From JBJSXF01 sp046086225 (GTDB lineage Bacteria > Actinomycetota > Acidimicrobiia > IMCC26256 > PALSA-610): DNA of 34,111 nt. Positions 15,121 to 24,703 of this stretch are shown here, one piece after another; the first letter of the stretch is position 1; every line of letters begins with the position of its first letter. Both the position numbers and the translations under genes were made by a program. The notes beneath the pieces were generated by a model. That model was not told the DNA's origin. It did not search any database and saw only the letters and a list, made by a program, of their open reading frames with translations. Location: contig JBJSXF010000007.1 of assembly GCA_046086225.1 (NCBI GenBank), positions 1 through 34,111 of the forward strand. Reading direction: 5' to 3'.

Positions 15121-16149
15121 TCAGCCGGCGAACACGCGGGCCGCCGCCGCGAGCCGCGCGTCGACGGTCTTCAACGCGGCCACCGCCGACGCGAGCGGAA
15201 CCCGGACGACGTCGGTGCCCCGCAACGCGACCATGACCCCGAGGTCGCCCTCGTGCGCGGCATCCGCCGCCTCGAGCCCGAAGCGGGTCGCGATCACGCG
15301 GTCGAATGCCGTCGGCGTGCCGCCCCGCAGCACGTGCCCCAACACGGTGACCCGCGATTCGAACCCGGTGCGCGCCTCGATCGCCTCGGCGATCCGGCCG
15401 CCGATGCCGCCGAGGCGAACGTGGCCGAACTCGTCGGTGGTCGACTCCTGCACCACCATCGTCCCCTCGCGGGGCGTCGCCCCCTCGGCCGCCACCACGA
15501 TCGAGAACTCGGCACCCCGCCGGTGCCGAGCCGCGAGCCGATCGCACACCTCGGTGATGTCGAAGGGCTCCTCGGGCACGAGGATCACGTCGGCACCGCC
15601 GGCCAGACCGGCGTAGGTCGCGATCCAGCCGGCGTGCCGGCCCATGACCTCGACCACCATCACCCGATCGTGACTCTCGGCCGTGGTGTGCAGTCGGTCG
15701 ATGGCGTCGGTCGCCACCTGCACGGCGGTGTGGAAGCCGAACGTGAAGTCGGTGCCGTCGAGGTCGTTGTCGATCGTCTTGGGCACCCCCACGACGCCGA
15801 TCCCGTCGTCGGCGAGCCGCCGGGCCACGCCGAGGGTGTCCTCACCGCCCACGGCGACGAGCACGTCGATTGCGTCGCGGCGCAGCGTCGCCCGCACCCG
15901 CTCGGCGCCGTCGGGATCCTTGTACGGGTTCGTACGCGAGGTGCCGAGCACGGTCCCGCCCCGGGGCAGCAGCCCGCGAACCGCCGCGAGATCGAGCGGC
16001 ACCGAGTCCCCGGCGATCACGCCGCGCCACCCGTGGCGGTAGCCGACCACCTCGTGGCCGCGTTCGCCGACCGAGCGCCGTACCACTCCCCGGATCACCG
16101 CGTTGAGACCGGGGCAATCGCCCCCGCCGGTCAGGATCCCGAACCGCAT
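15121..16149 (-). CDS. pfp: Phosphofructokinase, predicted pyrophosphate-dependent
   Basis: Phosphorylates fructose 6-phosphate in glycolysis. The 342-residue product starts MRFGILTGGGDCPGLNAVIR and contains GGEDT at 101-105, PKTIDNDLDGTDFTFGF at 123-139 with catalytic Asp127, and MGRHAGW at 169-175. Asp104 and Lys124 replace the two glycines of ATP-dependent PFK (E. coli Gly104 and Gly124). Both changes are known marks of pyrophosphate-dependent enzymes, including the actinobacterial Amycolatopsis type. The reaction would therefore be reversible and also serve gluconeogenesis. The ATG at 16149 has GAGAGGGG about 6 nt upstream. The gene is divergent from the PH-like gene and glpK, tying it loosely to glycerol carbon entry. 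Confidence 0.92.
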   Translation of the reverse strand: MRFGILTGGGDCPGLNAVIRGVVRRSVGERGHEVVGYRHGWRGVIAGDSVPLDLAAVRGLLPRGGTVLGTSRTNPYKDPDGAERVRATLRRDAIDVLVAVGGEDTLGVARRLADDGIGVVGVPKTIDNDLDGTDFTFGFHTAVQVATDAIDRLHTTAESHDRVMVVEVMGRHAGWIATYAGLAGGADVILVPEEPFDITEVCDRLAARHRRGAEFSIVVAAEGATPREGTMVVQESTTDEFGHVRLGGIGGRIAEAIEARTGFESRVTVLGHVLRGGTPTAFDRVIATRFGLEAADAAHEGDLGVMVALRGTDVVRVPLASAVAALKTVDARLAAAARVFAG

Positions 16150-16213
16150 TCCGCACCCCTCTCCCACCGGCTGCCGACGGTCCGACGTATCCTGCCCTGC
16201 CGCCGAGCGACGC

Positions 16214-16689
16214 ATGGAACGGATTCCCCCTCCCGCCGCGCGCCAACCGTCCCGCCCCCCGGGGTCGGGCACCGAGCGCCACCTTCGCCGGCTCCTGCGC
16301 GCCGACGAGCAGCTCCGGGCCTGGAGTCGGGCCTGGGTGTCGACCGAGGGCCCGCTCCCCCGGCTCCTCACCGCCCGGACCCTCGACCACGTGGTCCTGA
16401 CCGACGATCACCTGCTCCTCTACTCGACCGGGTTCTTCTCCCGGCTGCCGCGCCGCCGCGTGTACGCCGCCCGCCTCGCCCACCTGGCCGTCGCCGCCCG
16501 GGGCCCGCGTCGGATCGCGGTGTGGACCAAGGGGCGGCGACCCCTCCTGCTCGAGTTCCGGCGCTCGACCGACGGACCCCGGACGGCGGCCCTCATCGCA
16601 GCCGCGGTCCGCTCGCACAGCGAAGGATCCGGGTTCGTGCCGACCGCCGCGACGCCCACCACCCCGTCGACGACCGAGGAGCGGAGCCC

Positions 16690-16693
<4 letters not shown>
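16214..16693 (+). CDS. Hypothetical protein with PH-like core
   Basis: A 159-residue protein without membrane segments. The disordered Pro/Arg N-terminus (about 1-20) and Ser/Thr-rich C-terminus (about 134-159) flank a compact core at about 45-133. The beta-strand pattern there (HVVLTDDHLLLYSTG, RRRVYAARLAHLAVA, RIAVWTKGRRPLLLEF) followed by a helix resembles bacterial PH-like domains. That call is structural inference. The ATG at 16214 follows a TATCCT box (16188-16193) by 20 nt. The stop overlaps the glpK ATG (ATGA), so translation of the two is coupled, although the family is not known to act with glycerol kinase. Confidence 0.68.
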
Positions 16694-18186
<1,493 letters not shown>

Positions 18187-18195
<9 letters not shown>

Positions 18196-18208
18196 CCGGC
18201 GTCAGCCC
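18187..18208. terminator. Hairpin over the convergent glpK and alaC stops
   Basis: CTGAC (18192-18196) and GTCAG (18201-18205) pair around CGGC. GGG and CCC extend the stem past a 2-nt bulge. Both TGA codons lie in the arms. The stem is weaker than the one at 13473. Confidence 0.4.
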
Positions 18209-19377
18209 AGCTTGGTGAGCCCCCGCCGCAGGTGGCGGACCGCCTGCTGGATCCGCTGCTCGTTCTCGACGAGCGCGAAGCGGATGAAGCCCTCGCCCCC
18301 GGGCCCGAACCCGGAGCCGGGCGAGACCGCCACCCGGGCCTCCTGGACGCACATGGTGGCGAACTCGAGACTGGTCATGTCGGCGTAGGGCTCGGGGATC
18401 GGCACCCACGCGAACATCGTTCCCTGCGGGCGCTCGACCGGCCAGCCGATCCGATTGAGGCCGTCGACCAGGGTGTCGCGGCGACCCCGGTAGACCTCCT
18501 TGACCTCGAGCGGGAAGTCGGGGATCTCGTTCATCGCCACGGTCGCCGCGATCTGCACGGGCTGGAACGACCCGTAATCGAGGTACGACTTCAGCTTGGC
18601 GAGGGCGCCGACCACCTCGGGATTGCCGACGAGGAAGCCCATCCGCCACCCGGCCATCGAGAACGACTTCGTGAGCGTGTAGAGCTCGACGGCGACGTCC
18701 TTCGCGCCCGGCACCTGCAGGATCGACGGCGGGTCGTAGCCGTCGAACCCGAGGTCGGCGTAAGCGAAGTCGTGCACGACGAGCATGTCGCGTTCACGAG
18801 CGAAGGCCACGAGCCGGGCCATGTAGTCGAGGTCGACGCACGCGGTCGTCGGGTTGTGCGGGAAGGACGCCACGATGACCCGTGGTCGGGGCCACGCCTG
18901 CTCCCACGCACCGGCCAGGTTCGCGAAGAAGTCCTGATCGGGACCCAGCCGCACGTAGTGGACCGCGGCGCCCGCCAGGATCGGCCCCCAGATGTGGATC
19001 GGGTAGGACGGTGACGGCACGAGCGCGCTGTCCCCCGGCCCGAGCAACGCGAGCATGAGGTGCGAGAAGCCCTCCTTCGCCCCGATCGTGGCGCACACCT
19101 CGGTCTCGAAATCGAGGGTGACGCCGAAGCGGCGGGCGTAGAGGTCGGCGAGTGCGAGGCGCAGATTCGGGATGCCCCGGCTCATCGAGTAGCGGTGATT
19201 GCGGGGGTTGCGCACCGCTTCGACCAGCTTGTCGATCGCGAGCGGGGACGGCGGGATGTCCGGGTTGCCGAACGCGAGGTCGATGACGTCCTCACCGGCC
19301 CGTCGCAGCTCCTTCTTCAGCGCGTCGACTTGAGCGAACGCGTACGGCGGGAGCGCGTTGATCCGGCGGAACTCCAT
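18202..19377 (-). CDS. alaC: AlaC-type alanine/glutamate-pyruvate aminotransferase
   Basis: A 391-residue fold-type I PLP enzyme that interconverts pyruvate and alanine using glutamate. It aligns by eye with E. coli AlaC over most of its length: INALPPYAF, EDVIDLAFGNPD, YSMSRGIPNLR, GAKEGFSHLMLALL, PSPSYPIHIWG, FPHNPTTACV, VVHDFAYAD (Asp203 to the pyridine nitrogen, Tyr206) and LTKSFSMAGWRMGF with Schiff-base Lys237. The ATG at 19377 sits 6 nt behind a TACCGT box. Related LL-diaminopimelate aminotransferases are the main alternative. It is divergent from the HAD gene and convergent with glpK. Confidence 0.9.
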   Translation of the reverse strand: MEFRRINALPPYAFAQVDALKKELRRAGEDVIDLAFGNPDIPPSPLAIDKLVEAVRNPRNHRYSMSRGIPNLRLALADLYARRFGVTLDFETEVCATIGAKEGFSHLMLALLGPGDSALVPSPSYPIHIWGPILAGAAVHYVRLGPDQDFFANLAGAWEQAWPRPRVIVASFPHNPTTACVDLDYMARLVAFARERDMLVVHDFAYADLGFDGYDPPSILQVPGAKDVAVELYTLTKSFSMAGWRMGFLVGNPEVVGALAKLKSYLDYGSFQPVQIAATVAMNEIPDFPLEVKEVYRGRRDTLVDGLNRIGWPVERPQGTMFAWVPIPEPYADMTSLEFATMCVQEARVAVSPGSGFGPGGEGFIRFALVENEQRIQQAVRHLRRGLTKLG

Positions 19378-19383
19378 GGGCGA

Positions 19384-19389
19384 ACGGTA
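19384..19389 (-). promoter_or_regulatory. Putative leaderless -10 box of alaC
   Basis: Minus-strand TACCGT ends 6 nt before the ATG at 19377. No Shine-Dalgarno is visible, consistent with leaderless initiation. Confidence 0.45.
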
Positions 19390-19412
19390 CCAGCCGATCC
19401 GGGCCCTCCCGG

Positions 19413-19418
19413 TAGGTT
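19413..19418 (+). promoter_or_regulatory. Putative leaderless -10 box of the HAD hydrolase gene
   Basis: TAGGTT ends 6 nt before the GTG at 19425 and lies about 25 bp from the divergent alaC box, making a compact two-way promoter. Confidence 0.45.
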
Positions 19419-19424
19419 TCCCCC

Positions 19425-20111
19425 GTGCCCGCAGCCGTTCTCCTCGACGTCGGCGGCGTGTTCTTCGTGCCCGAGCACACCCGCATCCTCGACGCGTTCG
19501 CCCGGGCGGGCTTCGTCCCCGATCGGTCGATCCTCGACCGGGCCCATTACGCCGGAGCCCGTGCCTTCCCGATGCGCGACGAGCTCGACTGGGCCCCGGC
19601 CTGGCACTGCTACCTCGAGGGATACATCGAGGCGTGCGCCGTTCCCGACGAACAGCGTGAGGAGGTGCACGCCCACCTCGACAGCGAGTTCGCCGATGCC
19701 GCACTGTGGGTGCAGGAACTCCCCGGTGCCCGTGCGGGCCTCCGCACGCTCGCCGCGACCGGGGTCCGCCTCGGTGTCGTGTCGAACGCCGACGGGCTCA
19801 TCGGCAGTCGTCTCGCCGAAGCGGGCATCCTGCAGGTCGGACCCGGCGCCGGGGTAGAGATCGAATGCCTCGTCGACTCCGGCGCGGTCGGGGTGATGAA
19901 GCCCGACCCGCGCATCTTCCGCATCGCGCTGGACGCCATGGATCTCGCACCCGACGACGTCTGGTACGTGGGCGACATGGCCGGCATCGACGTCGTCGGC
20001 GCCCGGGCCGCCGGACTCCGTCCGTTCCTCATGGATCCCTTCGGCCTGAACCCCGACGCCGACCACGACCGCATCACGTCGCTCGCCGATCTCGCGGCCC
20101 GCATCGCCTGA
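19425..20111 (+). CDS. HAD superfamily hydrolase
   Basis: A 228-residue phosphatase-like protein. Motif I is LLDVGGVFF with nucleophile Asp8; the second acid of the usual DxD is Gly10, as in several DVGGV-type HADs. Motif II is GVVSNADG (Ser120), motif III is Lys159 in GVMKPDPRIF, and motif IV is VGDMAGIDVVGA (Asp184 and Asp189). A helical cap domain lies between residues 15 and 95. Loss of the second Asp questions simple phosphatase activity; haloacid dehalogenase-like or other C-terminal chemistry remains possible. GTG start with a TAGGTT box 6 nt upstream. Substrate unknown. Confidence 0.87.
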   Translation: MPAAVLLDVGGVFFVPEHTRILDAFARAGFVPDRSILDRAHYAGARAFPMRDELDWAPAWHCYLEGYIEACAVPDEQREEVHAHLDSEFADAALWVQELPGARAGLRTLAATGVRLGVVSNADGLIGSRLAEAGILQVGPGAGVEIECLVDSGAVGVMKPDPRIFRIALDAMDLAPDDVWYVGDMAGIDVVGARAAGLRPFLMDPFGLNPDADHDRITSLADLAARIA

Positions 20112-20143
20112 CCGGACGCTGCGAACCGAGGACACCCGGCCGA

Positions 20144-21109
20144 TCAGACGTCGGCGCCCACCTCGAAGGGTTCGGCGTAGAACTGCCGGTACCACTTGCG
20201 GAACTGCATGATCGGACCGTCGGTGTCGGCGAGGGCCGGGACGGGGAGGAAGGTCTTGTTCTCCCAGATCGGCTGATCCTCCTGGACCTGCTTGTTGATC
20301 TCGCGCACGAATGCATCGGCCACCGTCGAGGTCATCCGTTCGTCCTCGAACTTGCGGACGATGAAGTTGAAGCGGACCTCGGTGGTTTCCCGGTCGATCG
20401 GGGTCGTGGTCGCGATGTTGATCGCATCGACGATCCCACTGAAGGAGACCCGGGAGAACCCGGGGCCGTAGTTGTAGACGTCGATGCGCCCGTGGGTGAC
20501 GCCACGCGGGGTCACGTAATCCTGCTTGGAGAGCATCACCGAGCAGGGTCCGTCGGTCTCGTAATGCTCGACCTCGGCGACGGTGTCGGTGCCGTGGACG
20601 TAGCGGAAGTGCGCCGGATCGGCGCCGTTCTCGCTCATCTCCTGCGGCACGGTCCGGATCGTGTACGCCGACGAGTAGAAGTCGCTCCAGGCCGGATCGC
20701 CGATCTCGTCGATGACCGGGATCTCCCACATCGGAGGCGCCTCGAACGGGTGGTACCAGGCGAGCACGAATCCGTTGCGGACAATCACCGGGTAGGTGCG
20801 CAGGCGGGCCCGGCGGTTGGTGCGGTCGCTGTACGGAATGCGGGTACAGGCCCCCTCGCCGTCGAACTCCCATTCGTGGAACGGGCAGAGGAGGCGATCC
20901 GCCTCGACCCGCCCGCCGTGACCGATGTGGGCGCCGAGGTGCGGGCAGAAGGCGTCCTGCAGGTGGAAGTCGCCCGCCGCGTCCCGCCACAGGACGAGTT
21001 CGCGATCCCAGTAGGTGAGCGGCATCACGCCACCGGGTGCGAGGTCACCGGGGAAGGCGACCTGGAACCAGCCGAACGGGATCGGGAACGGGAACCTGCG
21101 TGCGGTCAC
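20144..21109 (-). CDS. Rieske non-haem iron oxygenase, KshA-like
   Basis: Oxygenase component of a two-component monooxygenase. The 321-residue chain has the Rieske 2Fe-2S motif Cys55-x-His57...Cys75-x2-His78 (CPHLGAHIGHGG, CPFHEWEF) and the mononuclear iron site NGADPAHFRYVH (Asp164, His167, His172). The C-terminus GPIMQFRKWYRQFY closely resembles the end of the KshA catalytic domain (3-ketosteroid 9-alpha-hydroxylase), which together with the neighbouring steroid-type genes supports steroid ring hydroxylation. It lacks the roughly 60-residue tail of M. tuberculosis KshA. No KshB reductase gene is in view. GTG at 21109, 7 nt after TAGTAT. An upstream ATG at 21178 overlaps the previous gene and is less likely. 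Confidence 0.85.
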   Translation of the reverse strand: MTARRFPFPIPFGWFQVAFPGDLAPGGVMPLTYWDRELVLWRDAAGDFHLQDAFCPHLGAHIGHGGRVEADRLLCPFHEWEFDGEGACTRIPYSDRTNRRARLRTYPVIVRNGFVLAWYHPFEAPPMWEIPVIDEIGDPAWSDFYSSAYTIRTVPQEMSENGADPAHFRYVHGTDTVAEVEHYETDGPCSVMLSKQDYVTPRGVTHGRIDVYNYGPGFSRVSFSGIVDAINIATTTPIDRETTEVRFNFIVRKFEDERMTSTVADAFVREINKQVQEDQPIWENKTFLPVPALADTDGPIMQFRKWYRQFYAEPFEVGADV

Positions 21110-21116
21110 GCCGCCG

Positions 21117-21122
21117 ATACTA
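21117..21122 (-). promoter_or_regulatory. Putative leaderless -10 box of the Rieske oxygenase gene
   Basis: Minus-strand TAGTAT ends 7 nt before the GTG at 21109. It separates the oxygenase from the ligase gene upstream, which is followed by a hairpin. Confidence 0.5.
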
Positions 21123-21130
21123 CGACCGGT

Positions 21131-21144
21131 GCCCGGCTCCGGGC
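21131..21144 (-). terminator. Short hairpin directly after the FadD19-like stop
   Basis: GCCCG (21131-21135) pairs with CGGGC (21140-21144) around a 4-nt loop, immediately downstream of the ligase TGA at 21147-21145. A weak terminator is inferred. Confidence 0.35.
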
Positions 21145-22752
21145 TCAGCCCGCGGCGACGGCCGTCTTCTTCGCCCACGGGTAGTCGGGCTTCCCCGAGG
21201 GCGACCGCTCGATCTTCTCGACGACCACGAGCCCCCGGGGAACCTTGTACCCGGCCACGTGCTCGCGCGCGTGGGCGACGAGGTCATCGAGCGTCACCGA
21301 CGCGCCCGGCCGGAGCTCGACCACCGCGGTGACCCGCTCCCCCCACCGCTCGTCGGGCACCCCGACCACCACCGCGTCGAACACGGCTTCGTGGGCCTTC
21401 AGCGCGGCCTCGACCTCCTCGGGGTAGATCTTCTCGCCCCCGGAGTTGATGCAGACCGAGCCCCGGCCGAGCAGGGTCATCGAGCCGTCGGCCTCGACCA
21501 CGGCCGAGTCTCCCGACACCGCGAAGCGCTTCCCGCCCACCGTGACGAACGTCGCCGCCGACTTCTCGGGGTCCTTGTGGTATCGCAAGGGCACGTTGCC
21601 GCCCCGGGCCATGCGCCCGACGACCCCCGATCCCGGCTGCACGATCTCCATGTCGTCGTCGAGCACAACGGTGTCGGGCCCCATACGCACCGTCGGCAGG
21701 CCCGGCTTCTCCTCGCCGCCCTTGGCGATGAGCCGAACGCCGTTGTAGCCGGTCTCGGTGGAGCCGACCGCGTCGGCGATGAGGAGGTCGGGGAACCGGT
21801 CGAGGAAGCGCTCCTTCACGGTCGCGCTGAACACCGCTGCGGTCGACGCGACCACGGCCAGGCACGAGACCTCGTAGTCGCCCGCCTCGAGCGCCTCGAT
21901 CAGCGGACGCCCCATGGCATCCCCGGTGATGCTGAGCGTCGTGATTCGGTGCTGCTCGACCGCCGCCCACACCTGATCGGCGTCGAACTTGGGCATGAGC
22001 ACGATCATCCGGCCGTTGAGCAGACCGTTGAACACGCCCCACTGCGCGGCCCCGTGCATGAGCGGGGCCATGACGATGGCAAACCCGTCGCGCTCGTCGG
22101 CGACCGCCGCCGCGTTCGCGAACTCCCACTCGTCGGTGACCCGCACGCCGGTGTCGAAGTTGACCAGGCCGCCGAGCACGCAGAGCACGTCCTCCTGCCG
22201 CCACACGACGCCCTTCGGCATGCCCGTGGTGCCGCCGGTGTAGAGGATGTAGAGATCGTCGTCGGCCCGGGGACCGAAGTCACGTTCCGGCGATCCGCCC
22301 GCCAGCGCGTCGGCCCAGGCGACCGAGCCGATCGCCGAGCAGTCGGTGCCGGAGCCGTCGTCGATCACGATCAGGTGCTCGAGCATCGGCAGCGACTCCC
22401 GCACCGCCGCTATGCGCGCGGCGTACTGGGCGTCGTGCACCAGCACCTTCAGATCGGCGTTGTCGAACAGGTAGCGGAGCTCGGCCTCGACGTACCGGTA
22501 ATTGACGTTGATCGGGACGGCCCGGATCTTGTAAGCGGCGAGGATCGTCTCGACGAACTCGTGGCTGTTGAACGCGTAGATGCCGACGTGATCCCCGGGG
22601 CCGACTCCCTGGGCCTGAAGGTGGTGCGCCAGGCGGTTGGCGTTCTCCTCCAACTGCCGGTAGGTGCGGATGTCCTCCCCCACGATGATCGACACCCGGT
22701 CGGGGACGGCGTCGCAGACGTGCTCGATGAGATCGGCGATGTTCCAGGCCAT
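21145..22752 (-). CDS. fadD19: FadD19-like steroid side-chain acyl-CoA synthetase
   Basis: ATP-dependent CoA ligase of the ANL superfamily, 535 residues. The AMP-binding P-loop is YTGGTTGMPKGV (171-182). Other features are TGDAMGRPLIEAL, DAVGSTETGYNG, GRGSVCINSGGEKIYPEEVEAAL and the C-terminal catalytic-lysine region RSPSGKPDYPWAKK. From memory of M. tuberculosis FadD19 (Rv3515c), similarity runs end to end (NIADLIEHVCDAVPDRV, ANRLAHHL, NVNYRYVEAELRYLFDN, GSPERDFG), so activation of C26/C24 steroid side-chain acids is the best guess. The ATG at 22752 follows AAGGA at 7 nt. It lies 37 nt downstream of an LLM gene, probably in the P450 operon. Confidence 0.88.
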   Translation of the reverse strand: MAWNIADLIEHVCDAVPDRVSIIVGEDIRTYRQLEENANRLAHHLQAQGVGPGDHVGIYAFNSHEFVETILAAYKIRAVPINVNYRYVEAELRYLFDNADLKVLVHDAQYAARIAAVRESLPMLEHLIVIDDGSGTDCSAIGSVAWADALAGGSPERDFGPRADDDLYILYTGGTTGMPKGVVWRQEDVLCVLGGLVNFDTGVRVTDEWEFANAAAVADERDGFAIVMAPLMHGAAQWGVFNGLLNGRMIVLMPKFDADQVWAAVEQHRITTLSITGDAMGRPLIEALEAGDYEVSCLAVVASTAAVFSATVKERFLDRFPDLLIADAVGSTETGYNGVRLIAKGGEEKPGLPTVRMGPDTVVLDDDMEIVQPGSGVVGRMARGGNVPLRYHKDPEKSAATFVTVGGKRFAVSGDSAVVEADGSMTLLGRGSVCINSGGEKIYPEEVEAALKAHEAVFDAVVVGVPDERWGERVTAVVELRPGASVTLDDLVAHAREHVAGYKVPRGLVVVEKIERSPSGKPDYPWAKKTAVAAG

Positions 22753-22789
22753 GGGCGCATCCTTGCACCTGGGCCCGACGGCAGCGAAG

Positions 22790-23758
22790 TCAGCGGCGCG
22801 CGGCCTCGGCGAACGCGGCGAGCTCCCGGGGGATATCGGGTCCGATGGGCCCGTAGAGCACCTCGGTCACCCCGGCCGCCTCGGCCGCGGCCAGCCGCGC
22901 CGCGATCTCGTCCCGGGTGCCGGTCCACGTGATCGCACCGAAGGCCTCGGGATCGACGAGGCCGCGCTCCCGGTCGGTGACGACGACCAGGTGGCCCTCG
23001 TGCACGGCGAGGTGCCGCTCCGGCGCCGGGAGCGCATCGAGGTCCGCGCGCCATTCGGGTCCACCGGGCAGGAGATCGACCGCGGCCGGATCCATCTCCC
23101 ACAGGGCGTGGGCCATGACCACCTGGGCCGGACCCGCCGCGGCGACCGCCCGGGCCGAATCCGGCGCTTCGCCGTCGTCGAGCACGGTGCCGAAGAGGAG
23201 CGCCGCGCACCACGCGAACTCGGGCTCACCCCCGCCGATGGTCATCACGCCGTCACCGAGCTCACGGGCGACGGCGAGACCCTTCGGCCCGTTCGCGGCC
23301 ACGACGATCGGCGTCGGGATCGGCCGGACGGGTGCGAACCCCGGCTGGTGGAGCATCCGCACGACCGCCCCGTCAGCCTCGACCGCCTCGCCCCGGAGCA
23401 GGGCCCGGACCTGCTCGACGTACCGCCGGGTGGCGGCCCACGAGAGCGGCGGGCGGCCCATGGCCATGCGGCCGGTGAAGCCGGTGCCGATCGCCACCGC
23501 TGTCCGCCCCGGGGCCAGCTGCTCGAGGGTCGCGATCGCACTGGCCTGGGTGAGGGGATGCCGGAGGTTCGGCACGAGCACCGCCGGACCGAGCCCGATG
23601 CGCGCGGTGCGCGCCGCCGCGAGGGCGGCGATCATCCAGACGTCGCCGTAGAGGGCGGGCGAGTCGTAGAGCCAGGCCCGCTCGTAGCCGAGCCGCTCGG
23701 CCTCGATGATGTGCTCGACCGCCTCGGGCGACGGCGGGAAGGCACAGGAGAGGATCAC
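22790..23758 (-). CDS. LLM class (luciferase-like, probably F420- or flavin-dependent) oxidoreductase
   Basis: A 322-residue TIM-barrel protein of the bacterial luciferase / Mer family. Typical features are the N-terminal AERLGYERAWLYDSP, the barrel strand RIGLGPAVLVPNLRHPLTQASAIATLEQLAPGR, and IGTGFTGRM at the cofactor phosphate site. The C-terminal GTRDEIAARLAAAEAAGVTEVLYGP is the family's last barrel segment. Whether it uses F420 or FMN cannot be read from the sequence; the mycobacterial cholesterol cluster member Rv3520c is annotated as F420-dependent. The GTG at 23758 follows the upstream LLM stop by 12 nt. Its substrate is unknown. Confidence 0.86.
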   Translation of the reverse strand: MILSCAFPPSPEAVEHIIEAERLGYERAWLYDSPALYGDVWMIAALAAARTARIGLGPAVLVPNLRHPLTQASAIATLEQLAPGRTAVAIGTGFTGRMAMGRPPLSWAATRRYVEQVRALLRGEAVEADGAVVRMLHQPGFAPVRPIPTPIVVAANGPKGLAVARELGDGVMTIGGGEPEFAWCAALLFGTVLDDGEAPDSARAVAAAGPAQVVMAHALWEMDPAAVDLLPGGPEWRADLDALPAPERHLAVHEGHLVVVTDRERGLVDPEAFGAITWTGTRDEIAARLAAAEAAGVTEVLYGPIGPDIPRELAAFAEAARR

Positions 23759-23770
23759 GGCCGTCGGGGC

Positions 23771-24703
23771 TCAGGTGCCGGCGAGTCGGGCGACGAGCGG
23801 AGCGAAGTCGCGGGCCTTGTCGCCCGGGATCACCGTGTAGGAGTAGCCCCAGCGATCGCGGCGGGCCTCGAGCCGCTCGGCGCACTCCTCGACCGATCCG
23901 ATGAGGGTGAGCGGCGACGCCACGACCGCGGCCGGGTCGGCCCCGAACAGCTGGCCGACGAGATCGGCGACGGCAGCTGTGTCGCTCGTGATTTCCGCCG
24001 CCGCGAGCCACGCGTTGATCTCGATCCCCCCGAAGCGCGCCCCGGCTCCCTCCCGGACCCAGCCCACCTTCTCGTCGATCCGCTCGGGGAGCGCGTCGTG
24101 CGCGGCGGCCGCGTCGATCTCGCCCGAGTGGATCGAGGCGTTGACCCCGACGATGTCGGCGAAACCCCCGGCGAAGCGCAGGAGCCGCGGTGCGCCGCCC
24201 CCGATGAGGAACGGCGGACCACCCGGCGTATGGGGTCGGGGCGTGCCCGGGAGATCGGTGATCGTGTAGTGCTCGCCGGCGAAGGTGACCGGCTCCTCCC
24301 CGAAGAGCGCCTTCAGGATGCGGGCGTGCTCGATCATGCGATCGACCCGCACCTTCGGCGAGTCCATCGGGATCCCCGAGCGGTCGTAGTCGAGGCGCTT
24401 CCAGCCCGCGCCGATGCCGACCTCGAGCCGCCCGCCCGAGAACGCGTCGATCGTGGCCAGCTCCCGGGCGAGGATCGCCGGGTGGCGATAGTCACACGCC
24501 AGCACGAGGGGCCCCACCCGCAGCACCGTCGTCGTGGCAGCGACGACCGCCATCCCGGCGATGGGGCCCGGCCCCTCGTCGAGGTGATCGGGGAAGAAGA
24601 CGGTCGAGTAGCCGAGGTCTTCGACCTCGCGGGCGCTCTCGGCCCAGGTCCGCCCGGGGAAGGGCGCGTCGAGCTGGAGCCCGAAGCGGAACGGGTGGGT
24701 CAC
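23771..24703 (-). CDS. LLM class oxidoreductase, TIGR03621-like F420 family
   Basis: A 310-residue luciferase-like TIM barrel. It starts FRFGLQLDAPFPGRTWAESA and contains GYSTVFFPDHLDEG, the strand LRVGPLVLACDYRHPAILARELATIDAFSGGR, GIGAGWKRLDYDRSG and PFLIGGGAPRLLRFA, a combination I associate with F420-dependent TIGR03621 proteins of actinobacteria. The GTG at 24703 overlaps the P450 stop (GTGA), so it is translationally coupled to the P450. A redox step on a hydroxylated or oxidised side chain, or on an unsaturated intermediate, is possible but unproven. Confidence 0.87.
   Translation of the reverse strand: MTHPFRFGLQLDAPFPGRTWAESAREVEDLGYSTVFFPDHLDEGPGPIAGMAVVAATTTVLRVGPLVLACDYRHPAILARELATIDAFSGGRLEVGIGAGWKRLDYDRSGIPMDSPKVRVDRMIEHARILKALFGEEPVTFAGEHYTITDLPGTPRPHTPGGPPFLIGGGAPRLLRFAGGFADIVGVNASIHSGEIDAAAAHDALPERIDEKVGWVREGAGARFGGIEINAWLAAAEITSDTAAVADLVGQLFGADPAAVVASPLTLIGSVEECAERLEARRDRWGYSYTVIPGDKARDFAPLVARLAGT

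Noticed and set aside
14350..16680. Upstream extension of the glpK frame over more than 700 codons
   Set aside because: The glycerol kinase begins at the ATG at 16690. The extension is antisense to tesB and pfp and has shadow-type composition.
20109..20146. Stop-spanning hairpin between the HAD and Rieske genes
   Set aside because: CTGA/TCAG and CCGG/CCGG can pair only with a 4-nt offset and a long loop, too weak to list as a terminator.
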